NCBI GenBank assembly: GCA_009809945.1
Contig: WTPW01000156.1
Coordinates: 481,912-545,911, forward strand
Length of the DNA stretch: 64,000 nucleotides
Source of the DNA: Gigaspora margarita
Lineage: Eukaryota; Glomeromycota; Glomeromycetes; Diversisporales; Gigasporaceae
Direction: 5' to 3'
Within the stretch, counting starts at the first letter, position 1; each line of letters opens with the position of its first letter. Positions 1 to 10,167 of this stretch are shown in pieces. The notes under the pieces are model-generated. The model worked only from the letters and a program-made list of their open reading frames with translations, searched no databases and was not told the DNA's origin. The position numbers and the translations under genes were made by a program.

Positions 1-46
1 TTTGTATAAATCCTTAACTTGCATATATAATTCAGTTTTTCATTTC

Positions 47-545
47 TCAAATCATAAAAAAATACCTTAGTTGGTCGGTTTTGAGGATCTGCGCCAAAGC
101 TTTATTCATCAGATCCAAAAGTAATTGATGAACTTTGCATGCCTTTAGTCTAGACAAATACGTGTTGGAAAGATTCAAAAATCGACTTGTATAAATAGCT
201 TGTGGGTGTGTCTGATTCAAATCATTTCGATTTGACTTGATCATACGATAAGAAATTTTTGTATAAATCCTTAACTTGCGTATATAATTCAAAAAAATAC
301 CTTAGTTGGTCGGTTTTGAGGATCTGTGTCAAAGCTTTATTCATGTAATTGAGAACTTTGCATCTAATTTTAGGCCTGTAACCTAGACAAATTCGTGTTG
401 TTAGATCTTTGTCATGATATGGAGGATGTCCAATAAAAACTTCTGACATTCTTATTCCGAAAGAATAACTTATCTGATTTTTGAGTGTATTCTTTTCCAT
501 GAGCATATAGTACTTCCGGAAGCACATAAAATTTGACGGTAACAA
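47..545 (-). pseudogene. Protein kinase C-lobe remnant, tandemly duplicated
   Basis: Read on the minus strand, 545 to 222 encodes a hinge-like YYMLME, then jumps straight to a subdomain IX-like SYSFGIRMSEVFIGHPPYHD and the C-lobe. The catalytic loop and DFG segments expected between them are absent. The stretch continues into KDLYKNFLSYDQVKSK, then a tail HPQAIYTSRFLNLS, and then a second partial copy of the C-lobe end (LLLDLMNKALA). In both copies the expected ADPQNRPT motif is readable only after a +1 shift, so both share one frameshift. The tail motif and C-lobe resemble the expanded TKL-like kinases of arbuscular mycorrhizal fungi (family knowledge, not searched). An active enzyme is ruled out by the missing catalytic segments. 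Confidence 0.72.
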
Positions 546-1245
546 TCAACTATCGGAATATTACAATACATATAAATTAATTACCCGGTAATTGATTCGA
601 ATCAGGCCATGACACAAACGCGTAAAATATGTATTGTTGTTGCACTAAATGTACAAATATAGGTACACGGCATTACATCCGGAAAATGCAACAATTACGT
701 TTTTGATATTTTTAATTATAATGCATCAAAAACATAATTTCGATCATCAAAGGGCGTAAAAGTATGAGTCTGTCGCTTCGCTCCAGACAATAATATATAA
801 TAATAATAAATAAATAATTTTATATTAAATTGCGAAAACTTGCAAATATTGATTAAAAATGTATATTTAATTTAAAATATAATATATAATAATAATAAAT
901 AAAAAAANAANANAATTTTATAATAAATTGCGAAACCATGCGAAAACATGTAAAAACATTTAAAAATTTGCAAAAAGCATGATTATGTAAATATAATAAT
1001 TATTAATTGATATTATATTAGATATATATCGATTACTATCACTATTGATAATAATCGGCAGGAGTGTTGATTATCAATATATATCTGGTTAATCGATATA
1101 TATCTACTAGATATATATCGATTAACCAGATATATATCGATTACTATCACTATCGATAGATTGTGGTAGGGGTGTGTGTAATCGATATATATCCACATAG
1201 TTAGTAATCGATATATATCTATATATAAAATTTGCCGATGATTAT
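546..1245. repeat. AT-rich element ending in ATCGATATAT palindromes
   Basis: From about 780 to 1245 the sequence matches, in inverted orientation, the repeat at 36490-36860: blocks such as AAATTGCGAAAC and TTTGCAAAAAGCATGATTATG, then clusters of ATATATCGATTAC and its inverse. The outer end TATATATAAAATTTGCCGATG is shared with copies near 26800 and 28620-29057. It interrupts the 3' part of the tnp2 remnant to its right. Undetermined bases lie at 908, 911 and 913. Nothing coding is seen in 546-780. Confidence 0.6.
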
Positions 1246-2523
1246 ATAATATAACATATATGACCCCTATGCTATATTGAAACATCTCAAATGGTTGAAA
1301 CCAGTTCAAGTTTAGCATCAATCCTATATGGCTATCAGCTGTTTTTGGACAAAAAAATAACTCCCCTTCATCATCAGAGAATAATTTCCATATCCTATCA
1401 TCATGTATATCTAATAATTGAGGTTTTGAAGGTCGATAGGCCCATCTTCTGCATACCTCTTCAAATCCTGATTGCTTGAATAGCTTTAGGAACTGCTGCT
1501 TGAGATTTACCACAGAATAAATAGATATTGGCTTTCTGATTATTCTATCATGCACCCTGACTTTTTTCAAAAGTATTGTATCACATGATACTCGTCTGCT
1601 TATATTTATATAGTTTGGAAATTCTATATGAGTACAGCAAAGTATGTTTGGTGTTTGTCCTGCTTTTTTTGTTAAAATAGCTTTGGATTATATAATTTGC
1701 AGCAAGATTCGCATACAGCAAATCTTGTTGCATGATTTGATATACTAGCCATCTTTTTTGCTACATCTATTGATATAGAAAGGCTACAATATTTTTTTCA
1801 TCAATACGAGTTAACAAATGCTGGATATATTTAATTAGAGTGTGAATGCTTGTATCAGAACGCCGATATTTTTGTTGGTAACAAAAAACCCACAATACAA
1901 TTTCTAATAATCTTCATCAACAATTCTAGCATTGGTCTCTAGGGTATCATCTAAATCAGGTGCATTGAACCTTATTAAATTCTCTTCTTCATTCTCTTCT
2001 TCACTTTCTTCTTCAGTTTCAGTTTTATCAGTTTTATCGCTTTTCATATCACCATTTTTATTTTCATTTTTATCATCATTAGAAGAATCTGACAAATTTT
2101 TTTCAGGATAAAAGGATGACATTTTTGCATTATGAAAGCCTTTGGAAAGCTGTGCAACAAGGAATTGAAGATTTTCAGGCTGTGGCAGAGGCATCAAATT
2201 ATATGATTCACTATCTGACTTTTTACCATCTGTTGAATCAATAACCTGTTCTATTAAAAAAATATTATTTATTATATCTGAAGACCCTTCACTGTTATTG
2301 ATATCTTTTGGCCAATATCCAACTTGACAGTTTGATATAGCACACTTTTCTTTTACTTTAGAAGTTCTTGTTCTTGTGCTTCATGGTCTGCTTTAACTCT
2401 TGGATCTCTTTTTATACTATTGCATATACTACAGAAACACGCTACATTTTTGTGCATACGTCTTTTTGTTTGTAAAGTAGAAGCAGGTTTTTTAACAATT
2501 TCTTTGTTTTTTTTGTAAGTCAT
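1240..2523 (-). pseudogene. tnp2-type (CACTA-like) transposase remnant
   Basis: Minus-strand reading from an ATG at 2523 gives a Lys-rich start and a Cys cluster CFCSICNSIKRDPRV. After a -1 frameshift near 2355 a second Cys pair follows (KEKCAISNCQVGYWPKD). Next come a Glu/Lys-rich acidic stretch (2060-1920), SNHATRFAVCESCCKLYNP with further frame changes near 1700, and finally the long block 1570-1250 containing RRWAYRPSKPQLLD and DSHIGLMLNLNWFQPFE. This order (zinc-binding N-terminus, acidic linker, then the DWFQPF region) is that of fungal tnp2 transposases. The frame breaks, and the abrupt entry into the ATCGATATAT repeat at about 1245 that removes the C-terminus, make it a pseudogene. 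Where relatives usually carry Asp in DWFQPF this copy has Asn. Confidence 0.72.
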
Positions 2524-2689
2524 AATGAAATATATATATTAAAAAGCAAGACACGATATTAAGAAAGATACGAAGAAACAATATTAAAAAGTAAAAAAAA
2601 AATATTAAAAAAGAAAATATTAAGAGAGAAAATAGCTTACAAAAATGTTTTAGCATATTTATATTTCAGAGAAAAGAACAATATTATAA

Positions 2690-3660
2690 TTTATTTTTTA
2701 TTATCAATTGTACAATATGCATATCGGACAAAGTATATTTTATTTTACACTTTTTACACATTTTACACATATGGAGTGCCTTATATTAAAAAGGCCCATT
2801 TCGTAATTTTTTTGAAAAATGAGTTTTTATTAGATTCATGTAAATTTTAACATGATTGACATTTTTTAATTATAAATGAAGGTCGATTTGTATAAATAAA
2901 AAATGGAGGTAATGTAATGTAAAAGAAAAATTACACAAGTCTGCCTAAGGACAAGCACATCACGAGATTACCCGATAGTAACCTGTAATCTTTAACCAAT
3001 CAAAATCGTGAAATTTGCTGAATCCTAGATCAGTCTGAAAATCAAAACAAACGATTAAACTCAATTATCTCAAAATAAGCTATATGTCAAAATGGGCCTT
3101 TTTAATATGAGGCATCCCATATGGTGATTTATAATTTATTCATTAATGATTGTTTATTTATTAATGATTATTCTTTTTACTTTATATTCTCTAAGGGATT
3201 TTTTCTCTTTGTAATAGCGAAATTACCTCTCCTTTATACTATTTTACATTAGAAAGAGTGTAAGTGGCTTAAATAATGATTTACAATTCATTGACTAATG
3301 TCTTTTTTTCCTTCTCGCTTTTACAAGCTATTATTTTACCAGATAGTTTTCTCATTGGAGATGTGGAATCTTCTTCTAACAATCTCTAAGCCCAAAATGG
3401 TGATCCAAAGGTTCTTGAGGTCGATCATTACAAAGCCCCAACTTAATGATCATCATGTTTCTGTGCCCACTTTCACATCTAGCTCATAACAATAGATTTC
3501 AAGACAAAGAGCATTAATATTAGTAATTTATTTTTTAATATCGATTGTACAATACGCATATCGGACAAAGTATATTTTATTTTACACTTTTTACATAAGT
3601 TTCAAAGCAAAGAGCAATAGTATCAGTAATTTTATTTTTTAATATCAATTGTACAATAAT
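2690..3660 (+). repeat. Direct repeats around the 2773-3117 element
   Basis: A block containing ATATCGGACAAAGTATATTT is found at about 2690-2765 and again at 3525-3595, with a shorter piece at 3620-3655. The stretch between is otherwise AT-rich with no convincing gene; the 63-codon frame at 3298-3489 has no recognisable motif. Confidence 0.55.
2773..3117. mobile_element. TIR element with 5-bp duplication CATAT
   Basis: The ends are inverted repeats: GGAGTGCCTTATATTAAAAA on the left and its near-inverse, reading into GGCATCC, on the right. The arms share AAAAAGGCCCATTT. CATAT directly flanks both sides (2768-2772 and 3118-3122). No transposase is encoded in the 345 bp, so it is a non-autonomous DNA transposon. 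The flanks carry the direct repeats described next. Confidence 0.8.
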
Positions 3661-3777
3661 TTGGAAGTTTATTTTAAATTTCTATTACAGAATTCACATG
3701 TTTTATTTTTTTTATATAGAATCAGAGTAACAGTTATACATTCTAGAGAAAAGTTAAAAAAAAATTGAAGAAATCAA

Positions 3778-3905
3778 AAATTAATTTGGTTTAATATTTT
3801 AAAAAAAATCAAAAAATGAAAAATTAATTTGGTTTAATATTTTAAAAAAAATCAAGGAATAAAAAATTAATTTGGTTTAATATTTTAAATAAAAATCAAA
3901 TGAAA
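3778..3905 (+). repeat. About 50-bp tandem repeat
   Basis: Three near-identical units each contain AATTAATTTGGTTTAATATT followed by an A-run and ATCAA. A fourth decayed unit follows. No gene is seen between 3660 and 4236. Confidence 0.7.
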
Positions 3906-4252
3906 GTTTAATTTGTTTTGATGAAATTAGAGTTTAGGTTAACTTGTTTTGACCAGATTATTTTTATTAGTATATTGATAAAATTAATCAATTAATTATG
4001 TTTTTACTCTGTGATTTGCAAATTTCAGTATCAGATATACATATTGGAAAAAAATAAAGTCAATTACTTTTTCATTATTGGGTCAAAAAGTGATGAAATC
4101 AAAAATTTTTTTTATTATACAAACATTAATTATATAAATAAATAAANATATATATATATAAATAAATTTTTAAAATATGATTTACATGTGTAATATTATA
4201 TGTATAAAAAAAATTTTTTAAAAATATGATTTATATAAGGTGGATATAGGTA

Positions 4253-4566
4253 CTGTATATTCCCGAAAATAAGCTACTCCGAAAATAAGCAACCCCCTGA
4301 TTTTTTTCAAAAATCTCAAAAAACGCGTTAGCAGTTGCTATATATAAAAGTCTAAATTTTACTAAGTAAACCTCAAAGTGCCATTAATTAAACTTGTTCA
4401 GGACACAAAAATACACTTACAGTAAAAATTTCATAGCATTTGGATAACTTTTTATTAGTACGTTTTTCAATTTTTCAAAAAATTCAACAATTCGAAAATA
4501 AGCAACCCCCATTTTTTCATATAATTTTTGCCCCAAAAAAGGTTGCTTATTTTCAGGAATATACGG
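4253..4566. mobile_element. TA-duplicating MITE, CCGTATATT family, short form
   Basis: The 314-bp element has inverted ends CTGTATATTCCCGAAAATAA and its inverse (TTTTCAGGAATATACGG), flanked by TA at 4251-4252 and 4567-4568. It sits inside the left terminal repeat of the surrounding foldback. The uninterrupted right terminal repeat of that foldback shows the empty site, so both the insertion and the TA duplication are directly readable. The TA target suggests the Tc1/mariner superfamily (inference). Confidence 0.88.
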
Positions 4567-4620
4567 TATTATGGCGCACTACCAATTATGGCGCACTACC
4601 AATATCTTATGATCTACTAA

Positions 4621-4699
4621 TCAGAATTCTACGATTTTGGTACCAATCGATTCGTCTCAGTGAGACGAATCGATTGGTACCAAAATCATAGGATTCTGA
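4621..4699. repeat. Near-perfect hairpin
   Basis: Arms 4633-4659 and 4661-4687 are exact inverse complements of 27 nt around a single central G at 4660. Pairing extends with few mismatches to 4621-4699. Related hairpins recur in this foldback and at about 9178-9262. Confidence 0.9.
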
Positions 4700-5690
4700 C
4701 CAATAGATCATGAGATATTACCATTAAATTAATATTTAAAGCAGATATGGGTATTATGGTGATAGAAGGATTGCAGTGTACAGCAATATCTTGTGAACCA
4801 TCTATCAGAATTGTGTAATTTTGGCACCATTCGACTCGTCTCATCAAGACGAATCGAATGGTACTAAAATTGTGTAATTCTGATTGATACTTCTCAAGAT
4901 ATCATAATTTAACCAAAATAAGCTGCACAAAACAAAATATAAAATCAACATAAAAATAATAAATAACTCTTGGTAGAACAATCCGTTTTTGATAATTTTA
5001 CCACCAAAATGTCTGCCTTGAAGAGGCGATTCCAACAAGCCCAAACTTGCTAAAATCCAATCACGGGATCATGGGATCGTTAAGGTTATATTATTGTTTT
5101 GATGAAAATAGATAAATTTAACTAATCAAGTTTTCATCAAAAAACATACAAAAACCTTAGCGATCCCATGATCCCGTGAATGGATTTTAGCGAGTTAGGG
5201 CTTGTTGGAATCGCCTCTTCAAGGCGAACATTTTGGTTGTAAAATTATTAAAAACGGACTGTTCTACCAAGAGTTATTCATTATTTTATATTAATTTTAA
5301 AATTTGTTTTGCACAGCTTATTTTGGTTAAATTATGGTATCTTGAGAAGTATTGATCAGAATCACATAATTTTGGCACCATTCGATTCATCTCGATGAGA
5401 CTAATTGAATAGTATCAAAATCATTCGATTCTGATCAATAGATCTCAATAGATCATGAAAAATAGTATGTGCGCTATAATTGGTCCCTCAATTATAATTT
5501 ATTATTTTACTTTGTATTTTTTAATGAACGATATCTTATGATCTAGTGATTAGAATTGAATGATTTTGGTACCATTCGATTTGCCTTGATATGACGAATC
5601 CAATGGTACCAAAATTATCCAATTCTGATTGATATATCATTTATTATTAGCCAAAATACTTAACTGCGCCATAATACCCATATCTACCTT

Positions 5691-6471
5691 ACAGTTTTGT
5701 TTATTTTACTAAAAATAAAATAAAGTTATAAAAAATGATCAATGCATCATACAACATTAAGGAATTAGTATTGAGGTTTATTTAAAGGTCACTATTTAAA
5801 AAAAGAAAAAAAGGTTAAACAGTTTTATAAAACAATATAAAAAATGACCTGGCAACTTGCTTTATTTTCAACAAAAAATGATATATATAAATGTAAAATT
5901 TTTTTATAAACACCTAATAAAAAAAATACCTGACAAAAAATGCAGTCCAGAATTTTGCAAAATTTGACTGGCCAACCAATTTATTAAGTTTGTATGACCT
6001 AATTAAAAAAAAACAATTGATATAGAAAAGCGATATGAATATCGTAGTTTATAGTTGACTCTAAAAAAAATTATTTGAATTAAAACATCATAGTGTTTCA
6101 TATAATAGTTTATTTCATCATTAATTAATTGTTTATTTCATCATGTAATAGTTTATTTTAAATGATCGGTAATTAAAAGTTTATTTTACAATTTAATGAT
6201 AGTGAAATTTTTTTCGATAATTACATATGTATAGTAAATACAATGAAAACCAAACTTCATGACAAATTTCTTTTTTTTTGAATATAAAATTATCCATTTT
6301 TCAAATCTTATTTTCTTCTACAAATAAATTTCTTCTATTACTATTTGATACTTTGCTTCTTATTCAATTTTTTCTTCCGTTAACTATCACATTTTTTTTC
6401 TACAAGTAAATTTCTTCTATTACTATTTGATATACCTTTGCTTATTCAATAACTTTGCATTTCTTTCAATA
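5691..6471. other. AT-rich stretch without a gene
   Basis: No coding signal is seen. A short direct repeat containing TTTCTTCTATTACTATTTGA is present near 6325-6350 and 6410-6435. Confidence 0.5.
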
Positions 6472-7362
6472 TTTAAGGGTAGAGGGTACTAATTTAAAAT
6501 TATATATAAACTAAATGACAAAATTTTTTTATATTTAATTTTATGAAAAATTATATTAAATAAACTAATTATAACCCTTAAGAAAAGTTTATAGAGCAGG
6601 TTTTTCTGATTCTAATAATAGTAAAATTATTAAGTTTGGTCTAAAACTTAGTAAGATATAAATTTTTAAAGATTAGGTATTAAAATTTAGCAATAAAACT
6701 AACTTATAAATTTGCGTAAATTGGCCAATCAGAATTAGCGATTTTGTGCAACCCAGAAAAATTTGGGCCAACCCAGAAAAACTTTGTAATATATACAACT
6801 ATTTTTTTTTAAAATATAATAATAGTTCAAAATTTTACCATAATAGATAAATTGTTTTATTTATATTTTATGAAATTTTAATAAAAATTCAATTATTATA
6901 AAATGCACCTATAGTGTTGAACACCATAGGTAAATTAGATTTGCAAATTCGTGTAACAAAAACAAAAAAAATAATTTTTATAAAACAAAAAATAAACTTT
7001 AATTACTTTAGGGTTAGGGTGAGGCCTGGGATTTTATCAGGGCATTAGTATATACAAAATTTTGCAAGGAACTTTTTTTTATTAGAACCCCAAAGGTGGT
7101 TTCATAAGCAAAATTTTGAGTTTTTTAAAAATAAACAAAAAAATCGAAATTTTATGTTACACCTGATCTTAAATTTTGATTGGCTATTATAATAGATTTG
7201 TGTAATATTGTGTTCAACACCATAGGTGTATTTTAGTAAACTTGTAAAAATTAGTTGTAATTTAAAAAAGTTTTATTAGTGGCATAAGTCAATTTTTTAT
7301 GAAAATTTCAAAATATCATATAAAACTATATAAAAATAATCTACGTACCCTCTACCCTTAAA
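6472..7362. mobile_element. TIR element with TTTAAGGGTAGAGGGTAC ends, second element nested
   Basis: The left end TTTAAGGGTAGAGGGTAC pairs with the right end GTACCCTCTACCCTTAAA. ATA flanks both sides, a possible 3-bp duplication. The left arm (6478-6840) is repeated at about 47110-47480, where it abuts the hAT remnant. No protein is seen. Confidence 0.7.
6906..7228. mobile_element. Nested TIR element, CACCTATAGTG ends
   Basis: The inverted ends CACCTATAGTGTTGAACAC and GTGTTCAACACCATAGGTG bound 323 bp inside the 6472-7362 element. No coding capacity. The interior carries a GGTTAGGGTGAGG block similar to one at about 11280-11300 in another element. Confidence 0.65.
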
Positions 7363-7585
7363 ATAGTCCTTGGGCTTTTTTTTTACACACACACATATAG
7401 GTAATACTTATCTATTTGATACAACTTCGCTTCATATTCAATAACTTTCTTCATGTTGGGTCTTTTTTATTTATAGTAGTTTTGAAATTTTTGGAAATTT
7501 TTGGTCTTATTTTTCTACAAATATTTATATTATGCCACCAAAAACTGTCTTTCATTTTGGTCCTTTTCTCAAATCTTGTGAAGTT

Positions 7586-8585
7586 ATGGATTCTAGAAAA
7601 AGGAAATGTTCATATTCTCTTTCTTCTTATTTTTCTTCACCATATGGTTCTCATTCTTGCTCTCGTTCCTGTTCTTGCTCTCATTATTATTGCTCTTGTT
7701 CTTATACTCTGTTGTTCTCACTCTCATTATCATCACTCTTGTTTTCGTACCTGTCATTCTCACTCACTTACTTATCATTCTCATTCTCATCATTTATTTT
7801 TACGTCGCAAGTACTATCATAATAGTAGATCAAGTTCAAGCGAAGGTAAATTATCTATTTAATATTATCAAATAACAATAATTTTTTACTGACACAAATA
7901 TCGGCAGCATGATATTCAACTAGATTCTACTAGAAATAGGCGCAAAAATTTAGAAGAAGGTATATTGTACATTTTATTTAAATTATTGCTTAATAGTTTA
8001 TATGAATATCAGTTAATATAACTTTATTATAGAAAATTTAGCCTTGAAATCTCAAGTTGCTCTTCTTGAAGAAAGACTTGGATGTATTGAAGAAAGATCT
8101 AAGTCAGATGTCTCAGAATTTCAATGCTCACAAACTCCCGTAACTAACTGTCTTGATGGTATGGATATCAACGATATTGGTAATGATGGTGGCGAAAGTG
8201 GAGAAAGTAGAAATGGTCATAAAAATTCGAAACAAAAGAAAAGAGAAAAATCTTTCTCATCTAGTAGATCATATGACCAAAGTCAAATGAGATTTAAGCA
8301 AAGACACTTGATTCCAATGGATCTGAATATAAATTAGCGTTTAGGGTATATTATTTTTTTTTATATTATATACTTTATTATTATACTAACCTATAGATAT
8401 GAATATCAGATTTGTATATTATATTTTTATAATAATAGAAAGAAGTACTCAGAGTTGTAAAGCAACTTGCATATGACAATTCACACTTAGCAATTAGTGA
8501 GAAGAAAAACTGGCTCGATTAAAAAGAATTTGTAAAGGTGACAATCTTACCCGCTCTTAAACAATATATTAATAAAAACCTCTAA
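7586..8585 (+). pseudogene. Ser/Arg/His-rich coiled-coil gene, decayed
   Basis: A multi-exon model fits. Exon 1 starts at the ATG at 7586 (MDSRKRKCSYSLSS), is rich in Ser, Cys, Tyr and His, and ends SSSSE at 7845. Exon 2 is 7924-7959 (DSTRNRRKNLEE). Exon 3 is 8033-8337, opening with the coiled-coil-like NLALKSQVALLEERLGCIEE, then acidic and Lys/Ser-rich segments. Both introns (78 and 73 nt) have GT..AG ends and consistent phase 1. Exon 1 needs a frame change near 7700-7715. Beyond a TAG at 8335, another coding-like block at 8439-8585 reads EVLRVVKQLAYDNSHLAISE with an internal TAA at 8520. Arg/Ser-rich plus coiled-coil proteins of this shape are common in these fungi, but I do not recognise a specific family. 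Probably a recent pseudogene. An alternative is a live gene with an unusual exon 1. Confidence 0.55.
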
Positions 8586-8848
8586 TATTTAGACAGCAAA
8601 ATTGTTTGAGTGCTCCAAAGCAATTACAAAAGTCTTTTATCACCAGCAAAAATTAAGGCAAATAGTTCCAAATTAAAGTTAAACAAAAAATGTGTTAAGA
8701 AAAATTCATGTATGCAAGAAGTAAGTTTTTTTTTGTATAAAAAATTATGATTTCATATATACATATTGGATTTACATTGCATTTGTTTATAAAAAAAAGA
8801 AGTGTAGACAGTGATAGCATCTGTTTCTCGTTAAGGATCTGATTATTA
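8586..8848 (+). other. Possible further coding remnant of the preceding gene
   Basis: The stretch up to the insertion at 8849 has Lys/Gln-rich coding-like sequence in pieces (for example around 8600-8710) but no clean frame. The sequence right of the insertion (9907-10020) also looks faintly coding. Whether this gene once joined the gene at 10168-11028 cannot be decided by eye. Confidence 0.25.
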
Positions 8849-9901
8849 CAGTCAGGGATTTTACCAAAAATGGACAGTGACAATCGCACCTTTTATAGTA
8901 TAAAAATGTCGATCAGATGATTCTCAACATTTCAGTTTCAAATAAATCACATGTTATCAGCCAATCAAATAATGGCTTTTAAAATGAAAAAACATAGTAA
9001 CGTATAGCTAAAAATTTATTAATAAAAAAATTAGAAAATTTTCACCAAAATCTAGGATTACATATAATTTTGTACCATGAACAACTTTACTTAACGAACC
9101 TAAGTAGTTTATTTATTATAAAAATCCAGTAACAGGTATTTCTTACAAATATCAAATACGAAGATATCTTTTCAACCAGTAATTAGAATTAGGTAATTTT
9201 TATACCATTCGATTCATCTTAATGAGACGAATCGAATGGTATAATAATTGTTCGATTCTGATCGATTAAACATGAGATATCAACGATGTTACAACCCTAT
9301 TACTTTATCTATACTCTTCAATCATACTCGATTAAATTAAATAGAATTTTATCTATTATACAATCGTTAAATGCATCTAAATCTCATTGTCACAACTTTA
9401 TATCTAGAAAAATAAAAAAAAAACTTAAAATGTTAATAAATAAATTAAGTTAAAAGCAAAAAAAACTAAAGCTTAATCAGCTTAATCGTGACTTTATATT
9501 TGAAGTTGATTAAGCTAATTTTAGTGCATATAGATATAAAAAGCTTGCAAAACTACAATACATAACACTTACACATGCAAAGCATGAAAAGCTTTACAAC
9601 ATTGCGGGAATGTTTAACAGTTATTCAAGAAAAAAAAAGAAAGAAACGTAGAATATCAACAAACCTTGGCGAACTTTAAAGTTTTTTTAGGCCTCATCTA
9701 CTTTGCTACGAAGAGTTGATCCCAACTAATTATTTATTGATCCTTAAACTATGGGTTCTTTATTCTTCATGTATAAAGTATTAGTGTGATTTAAAAATTA
9801 TAAAGGGGCAAAAATTTTAGCCCAAAAGCGTGATTGTAAGCAATCATTGCTCAAGAGAACATTCCAGAATCGATTTCCATTTTTGGTAAAATCCCTGACT
9901 G
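8849..9901. mobile_element. TIR element with CAGTCAGGGATTTTACC ends and 5-bp duplication
   Basis: The ends CAGTCAGGGATTTTACCAAA and TTTGGTAAAATCCCTGACTG are exact inverses. TATTA flanks both (8844-8848 and 9902-9906). The 1053 bp encodes nothing and contains a hairpin at about 9178-9262 of the same type as at 4633-4687. A second copy is 29999-32085 and a lone right end lies at about 40540-40574. The class is uncertain, because the 5-bp duplication does not fit Tc1/mariner. Confidence 0.85.
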
Positions 9902-10167
9902 TATTAAAAAATACTGACCAAATTCACTTAACCAAAAGGAGTAAGAGGATGACGATCTTGCTAATATAGTTGTTAAAATCGCATATCATTTAGAAATACT
10001 CGTATTAGTTAATTCTATTTATTTTATTTTTTAAATTGTGCTAAAAAATCTTCTATCAGACCAAAAAAATAGCAATAATTAACCAATCAAATAAACTCAA
10101 TAGAGAATATCATTATGATCGTAACTGAAAAAATCAAACAAAACCTCCACTTGACACACTTTTTTGG

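Larger units (their letters stand above)
4237..5690. mobile_element. 1.45-kb foldback element with a nested MITE
   Basis: The left end AAGGTGGATATAGG..TTATGGCGCA (interrupted) pairs with the right end TGCGCCATAATACCCATATC at about 5664-5690. The inner arms pair over long distances: about 4910-5090 against 5155-5345, sharing GAAGAGGCGATTCCAACAAG and GATCCCATGATCCCG. Four short near-perfect hairpins built on TTTGGTACCATTCGATTCGT lie near 4621-4699, 4817-4871, 5365-5421 and 5555-5620. A second copy of the end motif (GATATGGGTATTATGG) at about 4745 suggests a composite history. No protein is encoded. Confidence 0.75.

Noticed and set aside
7416-7875. Membrane protein from Leu/Ile/Phe-rich overlapping frames
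   Set aside because: These are shifted readings of the Ser/His-rich exon; splice sites and downstream exons fit the other frames.
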